A stretch of DNA of 6,951 nt from JAXJYR01 sp964593515 (lineage in GTDB: Bacteria > Bacillota_I > Bacilli_A > Erysipelotrichales > Erysipelotrichaceae): assembly GCA_964593515.1 (NCBI GenBank), contig CAZQJH010000087.1, positions 1 to 6,951 of the forward strand. Reading direction: 5' to 3'. The notes below the pieces were generated by a model, which searched no databases, had not been told where the DNA came from, and saw nothing but the letters and a program-made list of their open reading frames with translations. Within the stretch, counting starts at the first letter, position 1; the number at the start of each line of letters is the position of its first letter. The position numbers and the translations under genes are program-made. This document shows, one piece after another, positions 1 to 6,833 of the stretch.

Positions 1-1230
1 ATATTAGCTATTACTTTTGGATTTACTTTATTAATAAGTGAAATTGCTATTGGTCGTAAAACAAAGTTATCATGTATTAAAGCATATAAAACATTATCAA
101 ATAAATTTGCTTTTTTAGGACCATTAGCAGCAATTGTTCCAATGCTTATTTTACCATTCTATTGTATGATTGGGGGATGGATACTTAAGTATTTATTTGA
201 ATATTTAACATTGAATGCATCAGCCTTATGTGGTGATACTTACTTTAGTAACTTTATGAGTATGGGTAGTGAAGGAATTTTAAATTCACCAATTTTTTGG
301 ATGATATTATTTGTTGTAATTACGGCAGCAGTTGTACGTATGGGAGTTAAGCAAGGTATTGAGAAAACTAGTACATATATGATGCCAGTCTTATTTGTTT
401 TATGTTTTGTTATTGCTATATTCTCTTTATCAATTCCAGGGGCTATTGATGGACTTAAATATTATTTAGTACCTGATTTTTCTAAGTTTTCAACTTCAAC
501 AGTATTAGGAGCAATGGGGCAATTATTCTTTTCTATGTCATTAGCAATGGGAATTATGATTACTTATGGTTCTTATGTAAATGATGAAGATAACTTAGAG
601 AAAAGTGTTAACCAAATTGAAATATTAGATACCTTTGTAGCAGTTATGGCTGGTTTAATGATTATTCCTGCCTTTGTAGCCTTTAATAATGGAGATGTAA
701 GTGGTATTAGTGCTGGGCCAGGATTAATGTTTGGAGTCTTACCAAAAGTCTTTGAAACAATGCCAATGGGTGGTTTTGTAGGCTTTTTATTCTTTTTATT
801 AGTATTTGTTGCAGCTTTAACTTCATCAGTTTCAATTTTAGAAACATGTCAATCAATTGTTGTTGATCAAGCTAAAGTAGAACGAAAAACAGCAACTTTA
901 GGATGTACTATTTTTGCTTTAGTAGTAGGAATTATCTTATGTCTAGGATATGGACCATTAGCAGATTTCAAAATCTTATCAATGCAATTACCGGACTTCT
1001 TTGATTTCTTGACTAATTCGGTTTTAATGCCAATTATTGCATTATTAACTTGTATTTTAATTGGTTATGTTATTAAACCAGAAAGTATTATTTGTGAGAT
1101 AACTAAAAATAATGAAGTATTTAAACGTCAAAAAATGTTTACAGTAATGATTAAATATATTGCTCCTATTTGTTTAATCTTGATTATCTTAAGTGAATTC
1201 TTAAAATATTTTAATATTATTACAATTTAA
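1..1230 (+). CDS. Sodium-dependent amino-acid transporter, NSS/SNF family (5' end missing)
   Basis: Frame 1 is open from the first base, so the gene begins outside the window. The ATG at 142 lies inside the third membrane segment and is not the start. The 409 visible residues are strongly hydrophobic and match the LeuT/MhsT-type neurotransmitter:sodium symporters, which import amino acids with Na+ across the cytoplasmic membrane. Seen: the end of TM2 with the family pattern SEIAIGR (residues 13-19), TM6 with FFSMSLAMGIMITYGSYV (176-193), and TM8 with AALTSSVS (271-278), whose T-S-S corresponds to the Na2 sodium site. About nine membrane segments follow TM2, ending in TM11, so the protein appears to be of the 11-segment bacterial form. 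About 40 N-terminal residues, including unwound TM1 with part of the substrate site, are missing. Substrate specificity cannot be read from this fragment. The gene ends in TAA just before a terminator. Confidence 0.93.
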   Translation: MLAITFGFTLLISEIAIGRKTKLSCIKAYKTLSNKFAFLGPLAAIVPMLILPFYCMIGGWILKYLFEYLTLNASALCGDTYFSNFMSMGSEGILNSPIFWMILFVVITAAVVRMGVKQGIEKTSTYMMPVLFVLCFVIAIFSLSIPGAIDGLKYYLVPDFSKFSTSTVLGAMGQLFFSMSLAMGIMITYGSYVNDEDNLEKSVNQIEILDTFVAVMAGLMIIPAFVAFNNGDVSGISAGPGLMFGVLPKVFETMPMGGFVGFLFFLLVFVAALTSSVSILETCQSIVVDQAKVERKTATLGCTIFALVVGIILCLGYGPLADFKILSMQLPDFFDFLTNSVLMPIIALLTCILIGYVIKPESIICEITKNNEVFKRQKMFTVMIKYIAPICLILIILSEFLKYFNIITI

Positions 1231-1235
1231 TATTA

Positions 1236-1269
1236 GAAAAAGAGATAGGATTTTGTCCTATCTCTTTTC
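1236..1269. terminator. Bidirectional intrinsic terminator
   Basis: A 13-bp perfect stem pairs 1238-1250 (AAAAGAGATAGGA) with 1256-1268 (TCCTATCTCTTTT) around the loop TTTTG. Because the stem base is A-rich on the left and T-rich on the right, both strands end in a T-rich tract. It lies between the transporter stop (1230) and the convergent lipoprotein stop (1293) and can terminate both transcripts. Confidence 0.85.
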
Positions 1270-1292
1270 TTAATGTACGATATATGATGTAT

Positions 1293-2408
1293 TTATTCCT
1301 CGCTCATTGTAATCATCTTTCGATCAGATATTCCAGTATCACTTAGTTCATAATACCAGAATTCAGATGATGAAGATACATAATACTTATTGTCTTTTAC
1401 TAGCTGTGGATAGTGGAATTCATCTTTGATATTTTTTGATGTTAATTGATTACCATCTTTATCAAATAATACGATTTCTGAATCATCCATTGCATACATG
1501 GTATTATCAAATATATAGTAATCATCACTAATTAATAAATAATAGCCCTTATCATCAATGATTTTTTTAGTCTGTTTAGTTTCAAAATTATAAAGATAGA
1601 TTATCTCATCTTCGACATAAATAAGATTTTTTTCATCGATACCAATGAAAAAATTAATACCTTCTTTTATAATTTTTACTTCATCATTATTTAGGCTGGT
1701 TTCTAGGATAACTCCTATTTGAAGTTTATCATCAATTTTATATGTAGGCGTATATAAATAAATCGCATCATCTTTTAAATAAAAACTTCTAATTTCTTTT
1801 AACCCTTCAATTTGTATCATTTTTGGGTTTATATCTTTTAATGAGGTATAAAACAAATTACCACCCTTAAGCATATATAATGTATCTCGATGAATTTCAA
1901 TACTGGTTGCATAATTTGATACTGCCGGATATTCATACAATAATTCATCTAGGTTCAATAATTCTTTTCGATTCATTCCATCTAAATCACTTACATACAA
2001 AACATCGTTAACCATACCTGTATCATCTGAATATTCAGTAGATAAATAATATAATTTACCTTTGTAATAGGTGAAATTATTAGCGGATAACATCGCACTA
2101 CTGCAATCACTTGGATTTTGTAGGGAACAAATATTTGAAGGATTAGCTTCCATGATTTTCATCTTATCTTCATCTAGATATGTAATTAAACTATATCCAT
2201 CGATATCAGTTTGAGGAAATAAAAGTATTTGATTCTCACTTACTTCCATAGACTTCATTACTTTAGCCGAATTATTCAATTCATTATAAGAAACATCCTT
2301 AATCCAATTTTGATTATTATCTTCTGGGATATAGGCATCTTTTGAGCAGCTAGTCAAACCAATTAATATGGTACAGATTATAAAAATTATGTTAACTTTT
2401 TTATTCAT
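1293..2408 (-). CDS. Lipoprotein of unknown function, probable beta-propeller-like fold
   Basis: The 371-residue product begins with a typical lipoprotein signal: positively charged MNKK, a hydrophobic stretch (residues 5-18) and the lipobox LTSC at 18-21. Cys21 would be lipidated and the protein anchored on the outer face of the membrane. The rest is acidic and rich in Tyr, Asp and Asn. It carries recurrent short strand-turn motifs such as GKLYYLS (117-123), DTLYML (175-180), DAIYLYT (214-220) and NTMYAMD (302-308), each spaced by a few tens of residues. This is the look of a TolB/DUF5050-type beta-propeller, but I recognise no specific family. Cys94 and Cys102 could form a disulfide. The start is supported by GGAGG at 2420-2416, seven bases before the ATG. 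It faces the NSS gene and is 277 bases downstream of ung, so it is probably a separate unit. Function is unknown. Confidence 0.85.
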   Translation of the reverse strand: MNKKVNIIFIICTILIGLTSCSKDAYIPEDNNQNWIKDVSYNELNNSAKVMKSMEVSENQILLFPQTDIDGYSLITYLDEDKMKIMEANPSNICSLQNPSDCSSAMLSANNFTYYKGKLYYLSTEYSDDTGMVNDVLYVSDLDGMNRKELLNLDELLYEYPAVSNYATSIEIHRDTLYMLKGGNLFYTSLKDINPKMIQIEGLKEIRSFYLKDDAIYLYTPTYKIDDKLQIGVILETSLNNDEVKIIKEGINFFIGIDEKNLIYVEDEIIYLYNFETKQTKKIIDDKGYYLLISDDYYIFDNTMYAMDDSEIVLFDKDGNQLTSKNIKDEFHYPQLVKDNKYYVSSSSEFWYYELSDTGISDRKMITMSEE

Positions 2409-2685
2409 AAGTTTACCTCCTTTTTATCATCAATGTACTCGATTAAATATAACGCTTACATTTTGATTATTTGTATCTATATTTTACACTGTTTTTTTTA
2501 AATCAATGTAATAGCATGAAAATCGATATAATTTGATTTGAAAAGTATATAATACTGTATTCGTTTTCCTCTCTTGATAGGATAAGTCTTGCTATAATTA
2601 GTATTATTACGATTAGTCTTATTACAAGGATTGTCTAGTAATAGGTTGGTGATAGTTCACAAGTTGAGGTTTAATGAGTCTTTGG
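2409..2685. other. Intergenic gap between ung and the lipoprotein gene
   Basis: I find no convincing gene or RNA here. The part next to the lipoprotein gene should hold its promoter. A weak candidate on the minus strand is TTGATT (2506-2501) with TATAGA (2481-2476), but the 19-base spacing is too long to be sure. I see no clear GC-rich terminator hairpin behind ung, so how that transcript ends is open. A 15-base imperfect tandem repeat lies at 2596-2625 (separate entry). A TATAAT at 2593-2598 on the plus strand lacks a well-placed -35 box. Confidence 0.5.
2596..2625. repeat. Tandem 15-bp imperfect direct repeat
   Basis: AATTAGTATTATTAC (2596-2610) is followed immediately by GATTAGTCTTATTAC (2611-2625). 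The two copies agree at 13 of 15 positions. In such AT-rich sequence this may be chance or slippage. A regulator site is possible but unsupported. Confidence 0.5.
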
Positions 2686-3357
2686 TTAAAATAAGCGTAG
2701 AGAATCATCAAGATTCCAATCAATTTCATCTTGGTTTAATTGTTTTAAATATTCATTACATTGTGAGAAAGGTTTACTACCGAAAAAGCCGCGATATGCT
2801 GATAATGGAGAAGGATGAGGACCACTAATTATTTTGTGTTGGGGATTAGTAATTAGCTTTTGTTTATCAATGGCATTTTTACCCCAAAGGATAAAGACTA
2901 AACCTTTATTACGTTCATTTAAATAACTTATTAAGTGGTTAGTGAATTGTTCCCATCCTTTGTTTTGATGGGATAATGGTTTACCTTCTTCAACACTCAT
3001 AATGGTATTCATTAAGAAGACACCTTGTTGTGCCCATTTTAATAAATAACCATGATCACATGGTTCAATCCCTAAATCATTTTCTAGCTCTTTGTAAATG
3101 TTTTTTAAAGAAGGGGGTAATTTAATTCCTTTATTAACTGAAAAAGCTAAACCATGGGCTTGATTAGGTTGATGATATGGATCTTGACCAATAATAACTA
3201 CTTTTAAATCTTCATAAGGGCATGGTTTAAAACAAGCAAATAAATCTTCTTTTTTAGGATAGATGATTTTATGTTGGTATTCTTCCTTTAAGAAAAGCAT
3301 TAATTCTTGATAATAAGGTAAAGCTTGTTCTTGTTTAAAAAAGGTTTCCCAACTCAT
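2686..3357 (-). CDS. ung: Uracil-DNA glycosylase, family 1
   Basis: This enzyme removes uracil from DNA, the first step of base-excision repair after cytosine deamination or dUMP misincorporation. The 223-residue length is normal for Ung. All family 1 signatures are visible: the water-activating motif GQDPYH (57-62, catalytic Asp59), the uracil-stacking Phe72 in HGLAFSV, the uracil-recognising Asn117 in VFLMNT, the strand motif VFILWG (154-159), and the DNA-intercalation loop HPSPLSAYRGFFGSKPF (181-197) with catalytic His181. The ATG is preceded by GGAGG (3369-3365) at seven bases. That Shine-Dalgarno sequence lies inside the last codons of the upstream M20 gene, whose stop is only two bases before this ATG. 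Translation is therefore probably coupled to the amidohydrolase. Identification is firm. The link to the folate-controlled genes further upstream is weakened by the terminator at 4488-4513. Confidence 0.97.
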   Translation of the reverse strand: MSWETFFKQEQALPYYQELMLFLKEEYQHKIIYPKKEDLFACFKPCPYEDLKVVIIGQDPYHQPNQAHGLAFSVNKGIKLPPSLKNIYKELENDLGIEPCDHGYLLKWAQQGVFLMNTIMSVEEGKPLSHQNKGWEQFTNHLISYLNERNKGLVFILWGKNAIDKQKLITNPQHKIISGPHPSPLSAYRGFFGSKPFSQCNEYLKQLNQDEIDWNLDDSLRLF

Positions 3358-3359
3358 AA

Positions 3360-4469
3360 TTAATCCTCCAGATTCATTTTCGCAATTGCTAAGTTCATAT
3401 TAATTGCGGATAATAAAGTATCAATTTCAAAATCAAAATAATCACTATGTAAATCGATATCTTTACCACTACCTAAAAAGAAGAAAATACCTTTAGCTTG
3501 TTGTTGGTAGAAAGCAAAATCTTCACTAATCATTTCACCATCTGATAAAATTTCAATAGGATATGGACTTTGTTTTTTGACTTTATTTAATAAAGTTTCA
3601 TCGTTATTAACAGCAGGATATCCTTCACTAAAAGTTATTTCAATTTCAACTTGATAAATACTTTTGATTTCATTTACTACTTCATAACATAGTTGTTTTA
3701 ATTGTTCAAAGATATAATCATCAAAAGCACGAATTGAACCTTCGATACGAGTATGATTAGCTACAACATTACGCACACTTCCACCATGGAAATTACCAAA
3801 GCGAAGAATATATTTCTCATCTTTAAATTTAATTTCGCACTTTTGGTATAGTCTAAGTAATAAAAAAGCTGCTGGGGTAATTGTATCAATTCCTTGTTCA
3901 TATTTCGCAATATGAGCACTTTTTCCTTTAATATCAAAAGATAATTCGCTAACTCTAGCCATCATTTCATTTGGTTTAGTGGCAATGGTTCCTTTAGGTA
4001 AATGTGGCCATAAATGATAACCAAAGACATAAGCAACTTTATATTTTTCAAATAATTTAGTATCTAAAATTGGTTTAGCTCCACCAGGTGTTTCTTCACC
4101 TGGTTGAAAGATTAATAAAATATTATAATCTAATTCATGATAGCATTGATTGAACTGATATGCACTTGCTAGTAAGATAGCCATATGACCATCATGACCA
4201 CAAGCATGCATTTTTCCGACATGTTTAGATTTAAAACTAAAATTGTTTTGTTCAAGGGTTGCTAAAGCATCCATATCACTACGATAGGCAATCGTTTTAG
4301 CTTTACCATTATCAAAATAAGCACATACACTATTAGGAATAGGATGAGTAATTTCGCAGTCTAAATCTTTTAAGACATTACAAATATAAGCACAGGTCTT
4401 AGGTACATCTAAACCAATTTCTGGTATTTGATGTAAATCTTCACGATATTTTTTGATTTTTTCCAACAT
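3360..4469 (-). CDS. M20D family metal-dependent amidohydrolase/peptidase
   Basis: The 369-residue cytoplasmic protein (no signal peptide) is an M20-family di-metal hydrolase of the hippurate hydrolase / N-acyl-amino-acid amidohydrolase group, which cleaves amide bonds between an acyl group and an amino acid. Seen: RSDMDAL (63-69) in the position of the family's RADMDAL, the metal-binding MHACGHDGH (87-95; Cys90 and His92), QPGEE (122-126) with the general base Glu125 and metal ligand Glu126, GYHLWP (150-155) with His152, the dimerisation-domain region around 175-290, and a C-terminal LHSDYFDFE (340-348) with ligand His341. All expected catalytic residues are present. The start has AGAGG eight bases upstream. 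The substrate cannot be read from sequence. Relatives act on N-acetyl-diaminopimelate, acyl-amino acids, indole conjugates or p-aminobenzoyl-glutamate (AbgB-type). Its place behind a folate-controlled unit makes a folate breakdown product worth considering, as inference only. Confidence 0.9.
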   Translation of the reverse strand: MLEKIKKYREDLHQIPEIGLDVPKTCAYICNVLKDLDCEITHPIPNSVCAYFDNGKAKTIAYRSDMDALATLEQNNFSFKSKHVGKMHACGHDGHMAILLASAYQFNQCYHELDYNILLIFQPGEETPGGAKPILDTKLFEKYKVAYVFGYHLWPHLPKGTIATKPNEMMARVSELSFDIKGKSAHIAKYEQGIDTITPAAFLLLRLYQKCEIKFKDEKYILRFGNFHGGSVRNVVANHTRIEGSIRAFDDYIFEQLKQLCYEVVNEIKSIYQVEIEITFSEGYPAVNNDETLLNKVKKQSPYPIEILSDGEMISEDFAFYQQQAKGIFFFLGSGKDIDLHSDYFDFEIDTLLSAINMNLAIAKMNLED

Positions 4470-4487
4470 GATTTAATCCTCTTTTCT

Positions 4488-4513
4488 AAAAAGGGCAACT
4501 ATTTAGTTGCCCT
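4488..4513 (-). terminator. Intrinsic terminator overlapping the end of the second ATP-grasp gene
   Basis: On the minus strand a perfect 9-bp stem, AGGGCAACT (4513-4505) with AGTTGCCCT (4500-4492), closes a four-base loop (4504-4501) and runs into five Ts (4492-4488). The left arm encodes the last residues (R-A-T) of the ATP-grasp protein, and its TAG stop starts in the loop. The Shine-Dalgarno sequence of the M20 gene follows within about 10 bases. It should reduce transcription from the folT unit into M20-ung. Confidence 0.85.
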
Positions 4514-5275
4514 AATAATACTTTCAACATAATCATATACAATATCATAATCAGATATAGCATATAGCATTCTAGTACCTACTACATCTTCAATTTCATT
4601 AAAGTAGAAATTACCTTCATGATCTAATAAGAAGTCAATTCCGACTAAATCAAAGTGGGTTAAGGTTAATATTTTCTCAATCATTGCTTGTTGTGATGGA
4701 GTAAGGGTATATAAACTAGCTTCACCACCTAAAGTATAATTTGATTTAAAACCAGTTTTACTTTCACGTTTAACACAAGCATATATTTCGTTATTAATGA
4801 TATAAACACGAACATCAACTCCACAGTCTGGACATACTTCTTGATAAACAATTGGTTTTTGAAGGTTATGAATAAAATCAATGCGATCTTGTTCATTTTG
4901 TAATAATGCTACTTCACTACCACCATGTCCATCAAAGCTTTTCGCAACACAAGGATATGGTAAGATATCAAGGGAATAAGGTAAAACATTAATTCCTAAG
5001 TTACTTACAACTTCATAAGCTTCATATTTATTATTACCTAATAAACTTACCGTAGCATTGTTATATACTTTAATACCTAAAGATTCAAAGTAATGGGTAA
5101 TATCTAGATTACGAGAGCGATTAATTACGAATAAAGCTTCTTCGATATTTAAGTAGTCTTTAGATGTAATTAAGGTTAAGGTAATATCATGGTTTTTAAA
5201 ACATTCGATTAAATGATTAATAAACCATGTGTTTTTAGAAATATCTTTAAAATCATAAATTAAATAAGCTTGCAT
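4499..5275 (-). CDS. ATP-grasp ligase, RimK-like (second of a pair)
   Basis: The 258-residue protein has an N-terminal pre-ATP-grasp region (about 1-80) and an ATP-grasp catalytic core. Such enzymes activate a carboxylate as an acyl phosphate and join it to an amine. Seen: the nucleotide-binding Lys112 in PCVAK, the glycine-rich loop DGHGGS (115-120), Glu146 in YQEV, VDVRVYI (153-159), ACVKRESKTGFKSNYTLGG (166-184), typical of the RimK/LysX group, and the magnesium-binding Asp214 in GIDF with Glu227. In RimK the last ligands read E-x-N. Here the segment is NEIEDVVGTRML (226-237), giving Glu-x-Glu. Its ATG lies inside the end of the preceding ligase gene (23-base overlap), with GAGGT (5286-5282) as ribosome binding site, so translation is coupled. 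It is a diverged paralogue of its neighbour. Substrates are unknown. A role in adding amino acids to folate is suggested only by context. Confidence 0.88.
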   Translation of the reverse strand: MQAYLIYDFKDISKNTWFINHLIECFKNHDITLTLITSKDYLNIEEALFVINRSRNLDITHYFESLGIKVYNNATVSLLGNNKYEAYEVVSNLGINVLPYSLDILPYPCVAKSFDGHGGSEVALLQNEQDRIDFIHNLQKPIVYQEVCPDCGVDVRVYIINNEIYACVKRESKTGFKSNYTLGGEASLYTLTPSQQAMIEKILTLTHFDLVGIDFLLDHEGNFYFNEIEDVVGTRMLYAISDYDIVYDYVESIIRATK

Positions 5276-6134
5276 AAATATACCTCATAATTTCATCACA
5301 TGTATTAACTCCAGTAGTTTCATATAAATTTTTTACATGAGCATTAGAGTTTACTTCACAAAAGATTGGACCATCTTTAGTGATTAATAAATCTATTCCA
5401 CAAAAATCAGCTTGTAACTGTTTTTGGATTTCTTTAGCTAAGTTTAAATAGGTTTTATCTGGTTGAATGTTTTCCATCTTACCACCTAAGGTAGCATTGG
5501 AACGAAAATCGTTATTGCTACTACGTTTAACACATGCGACAATTTTATCACTAACCATTTGAATTCGAATATCACAACCACTGCTTTCTTCAATATATTC
5601 TTGATATAAATGACTTTTAGTTCCTAATTTTTGTTGTAGAGAAGCTAGCTCTTCATCGTTATGGACTAAGTATACTTGTTGACCAAATGAACCATATTCT
5701 TCTTTCACAACCATTGGATAATTAAGTTGTTGTTTTAAATGATTGTTGAAAGAGGAATATTGACTTAAGTCATTAAAGAATATATGGGGTGAGCAAACAG
5801 TTTTAGGACTTGGAATATCTTTTAAATAAAGATGGGTTTTAATCTTACTATCGCATATTTCAATAACTTTTGCTTTATTAAATAAACGATAACCACTTTC
5901 TTCTAAAGCTTTAGCTAAGTAAACATCTTTATCTAAAAATAAAATGAAATCTGGTTGGGGATAATCATGAACAACTTTCACTTTTTGATTAATGATTGTT
6001 ACATTAAGTTCATGATTAAAAACAATATCAAGTTTGATATTATTTTTAAGGGCACTAGTTACATACATTTGATGTAAGTCTTGATATTTATTACCATTAA
6101 GTGATCCATTACATATTAACCAACCATATTTCAT
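5253..6134 (-). CDS. ATP-grasp ligase, RimK-like (first of a pair)
   Basis: The 293-residue protein resembles RimK-type alpha-L-glutamate ligases, which use ATP to add an amino acid to a carboxylate. Seen: a pre-ATP-grasp domain (about 1-95), the ATP-binding Lys144 in MVVKE, the loop EYGSFGQQV (146-154), Glu179 in YQEY, CDIRIQM (187-193), ACVKRSSNNDFRSNATLGG (200-218), and a complete magnesium site with Asp248 (GIDLL), Glu260 and Asn262 in FCEVNSNAH. The RimK family includes ribosomal S6 and lysine-biosynthesis ligases and the cofactor enzymes MptN and CofF, which glutamylate tetrahydromethanopterin and F420. The start is supported by AGGAG (6146-6142), which overlaps the folT stop codon. The gene therefore sits in the riboswitch-controlled transcript and is probably translationally coupled to folT. 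It overlaps the second ligase by 23 bases. The class is clear, the substrate is not. Confidence 0.9.
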   Translation of the reverse strand: MKYGWLICNGSLNGNKYQDLHQMYVTSALKNNIKLDIVFNHELNVTIINQKVKVVHDYPQPDFILFLDKDVYLAKALEESGYRLFNKAKVIEICDSKIKTHLYLKDIPSPKTVCSPHIFFNDLSQYSSFNNHLKQQLNYPMVVKEEYGSFGQQVYLVHNDEELASLQQKLGTKSHLYQEYIEESSGCDIRIQMVSDKIVACVKRSSNNDFRSNATLGGKMENIQPDKTYLNLAKEIQKQLQADFCGIDLLITKDGPIFCEVNSNAHVKNLYETTGVNTCDEIMRYIYASLFNL

Positions 6135-6144
6135 AATAAAACTC

Positions 6145-6672
6145 CTATTTAATTCTTTTAATAATATTTTTGCTAGCTTTTAAACCAGCATAAAGTAAAG
6201 CAACATCAAAAGGGAATAAGATTAAGTTTTTGATGATGCGAGGAATAGCAAATAAGGCACTACCATATAATATATTTAACCAGATAGGGGTTAAAATAAG
6301 ATTAATTAAAATCGTATGGGTTGCTCTAGCGGCAATAGTTCTTGGTAAACTAACTTCTTTTTGATAGAAGAAAATACCATAGATTAAACCGATTAATAGT
6401 TCGTTAAGGGTAAAAGCAGGAAAATAAGGCCCACTTGGATTAACGATAAAACCTAAGATATCGGCAATTGCACCACCAACTCCAGCTAATAAAGGACCGC
6501 ATAAAAAACCATTAATACCGCTAAATATAGTGGAGAAACCAACCTTTAAATCAGAGGTAAGGTTAATCGTTACGGCTTTAAATACGACACTTAGTGCCAC
6601 TAACATTGCACATAAAGCAATATAAGTGATTTTTTTAAAATTATTGCTACTCTCTTTAAATAATTTAAACAT
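6145..6672 (-). CDS. folT: Folate ECF transporter, substrate-binding S component
   Basis: FolT is the membrane S component that binds folate and docks on the shared ECF module (EcfA, EcfA', EcfT) for ATP-driven uptake. No ECF module gene is in the window, so it must use one encoded elsewhere, as is usual for group II systems. The 175-residue length is typical. The protein shows about six hydrophobic segments: 15-34, 43-60, 62-78, 86-103, 115-136 and 147-164. Characteristic family stretches are LKVGFSTIFSGINGFLCGPLLAG (42-64), ADILGFIVNPSGPYFPAFTLNELLIGLIYG (70-99) and LTPIWLNILYG (127-137). The ATG has a GGAGGG ribosome binding site (6686-6681) eight bases upstream, held in a strong hairpin. 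The THF riboswitch directly upstream independently supports folate as substrate. It is the first gene of the operon. The downstream ligase starts 10 bases after its TAG stop. Confidence 0.95.
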   Translation of the reverse strand: MFKLFKESSNNFKKITYIALCAMLVALSVVFKAVTINLTSDLKVGFSTIFSGINGFLCGPLLAGVGGAIADILGFIVNPSGPYFPAFTLNELLIGLIYGIFFYQKEVSLPRTIAARATHTILINLILTPIWLNILYGSALFAIPRIIKNLILFPFDVALLYAGLKASKNIIKRIK

Positions 6673-6680
6673 AGTATAAA

Positions 6681-6715
6681 CCCTCCTTTTCCATATTGCA
6701 TATGAAAAAAGAGGG
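6681..6715 (-). promoter_or_regulatory. Shine-Dalgarno-sequestering hairpin (expression platform)
   Basis: CCCTCTTTTTTCATAT (6715-6700) can pair along all 16 bases (two G-U pairs) with ATATGGAAAAGGAGGG (6696-6681), leaving the loop GCA. The whole ribosome binding site of folT is buried in the stem. Only TTTATACT follows, without a proper T-tract, so translation control fits better than termination. The 5' arm also matches the riboswitch P1 strand, as described in the findings. Confidence 0.8.
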
Positions 6716-6730
6716 GCATTTCTTATGCAA

Positions 6731-6825
6731 CAGCGGGATGCGAGAAAAAAACCGCAAAGATAATTCCTTTTCGCTTTACGACAACTCCCCGTTCGTAAAT
6801 ACTTAACGCTTTTTTCTCTACTCTG
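6731..6825 (-). ncRNA. Tetrahydrofolate (THF) riboswitch aptamer
   Basis: Read on the minus strand, the leader carries the conserved elements of the folT-associated THF riboswitch. CAG-AGTA-GAG opens the base (6825-6816), followed by GCGTTAAGT (6809-6801), a hairpin TTTACG/CGTAAA (6799-6794 with 6780-6775) whose loop holds GGGGAGTTGT (6790-6781), AAGCGAAA (6776-6769), GCGGT (6755-6751) and the 3' block GCATCCCGCTG (6741-6731). P1 is a perfect 9-bp helix between GAGAAAAAA (6818-6810) and TTTTTTCTC (6750-6742). Below it CAG pairs with CTG across the conserved asymmetric internal loop. THF riboswitches bind reduced folates and normally turn expression off. It precedes folT, as is usual in Bacillota. 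Identification rests on motif order from memory, not on a covariance search. Confidence 0.9.
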
Positions 6826-6833
6826 ACAGTTAG

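Noticed and set aside
142..1230. ATG at 142 as the start of the NSS transporter
   Set aside because: The same frame is open back to base 1 and encodes conserved TM2 (SEIAIGR). The ATG lies within TM3, so the gene is cut by the window edge.
2593..2598. TATAAT on the plus strand as a promoter
   Set aside because: The nearest -35-like TTGATA (2574-2579) is only 13 bases away, and no plus-strand gene follows.
2631..2828. Open frame of 65 codons on the plus strand starting at a TTG
   Set aside because: Most of it is antisense to the conserved C-terminal part of ung. It has no ATG start, no good ribosome binding site and no recognisable protein features.
6681..6715. Leader hairpin as an intrinsic terminator
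   Set aside because: The stem is followed by TTTATACT and the folT start instead of a T-tract, and its 3' arm is the ribosome binding site, so translation control is the better reading.
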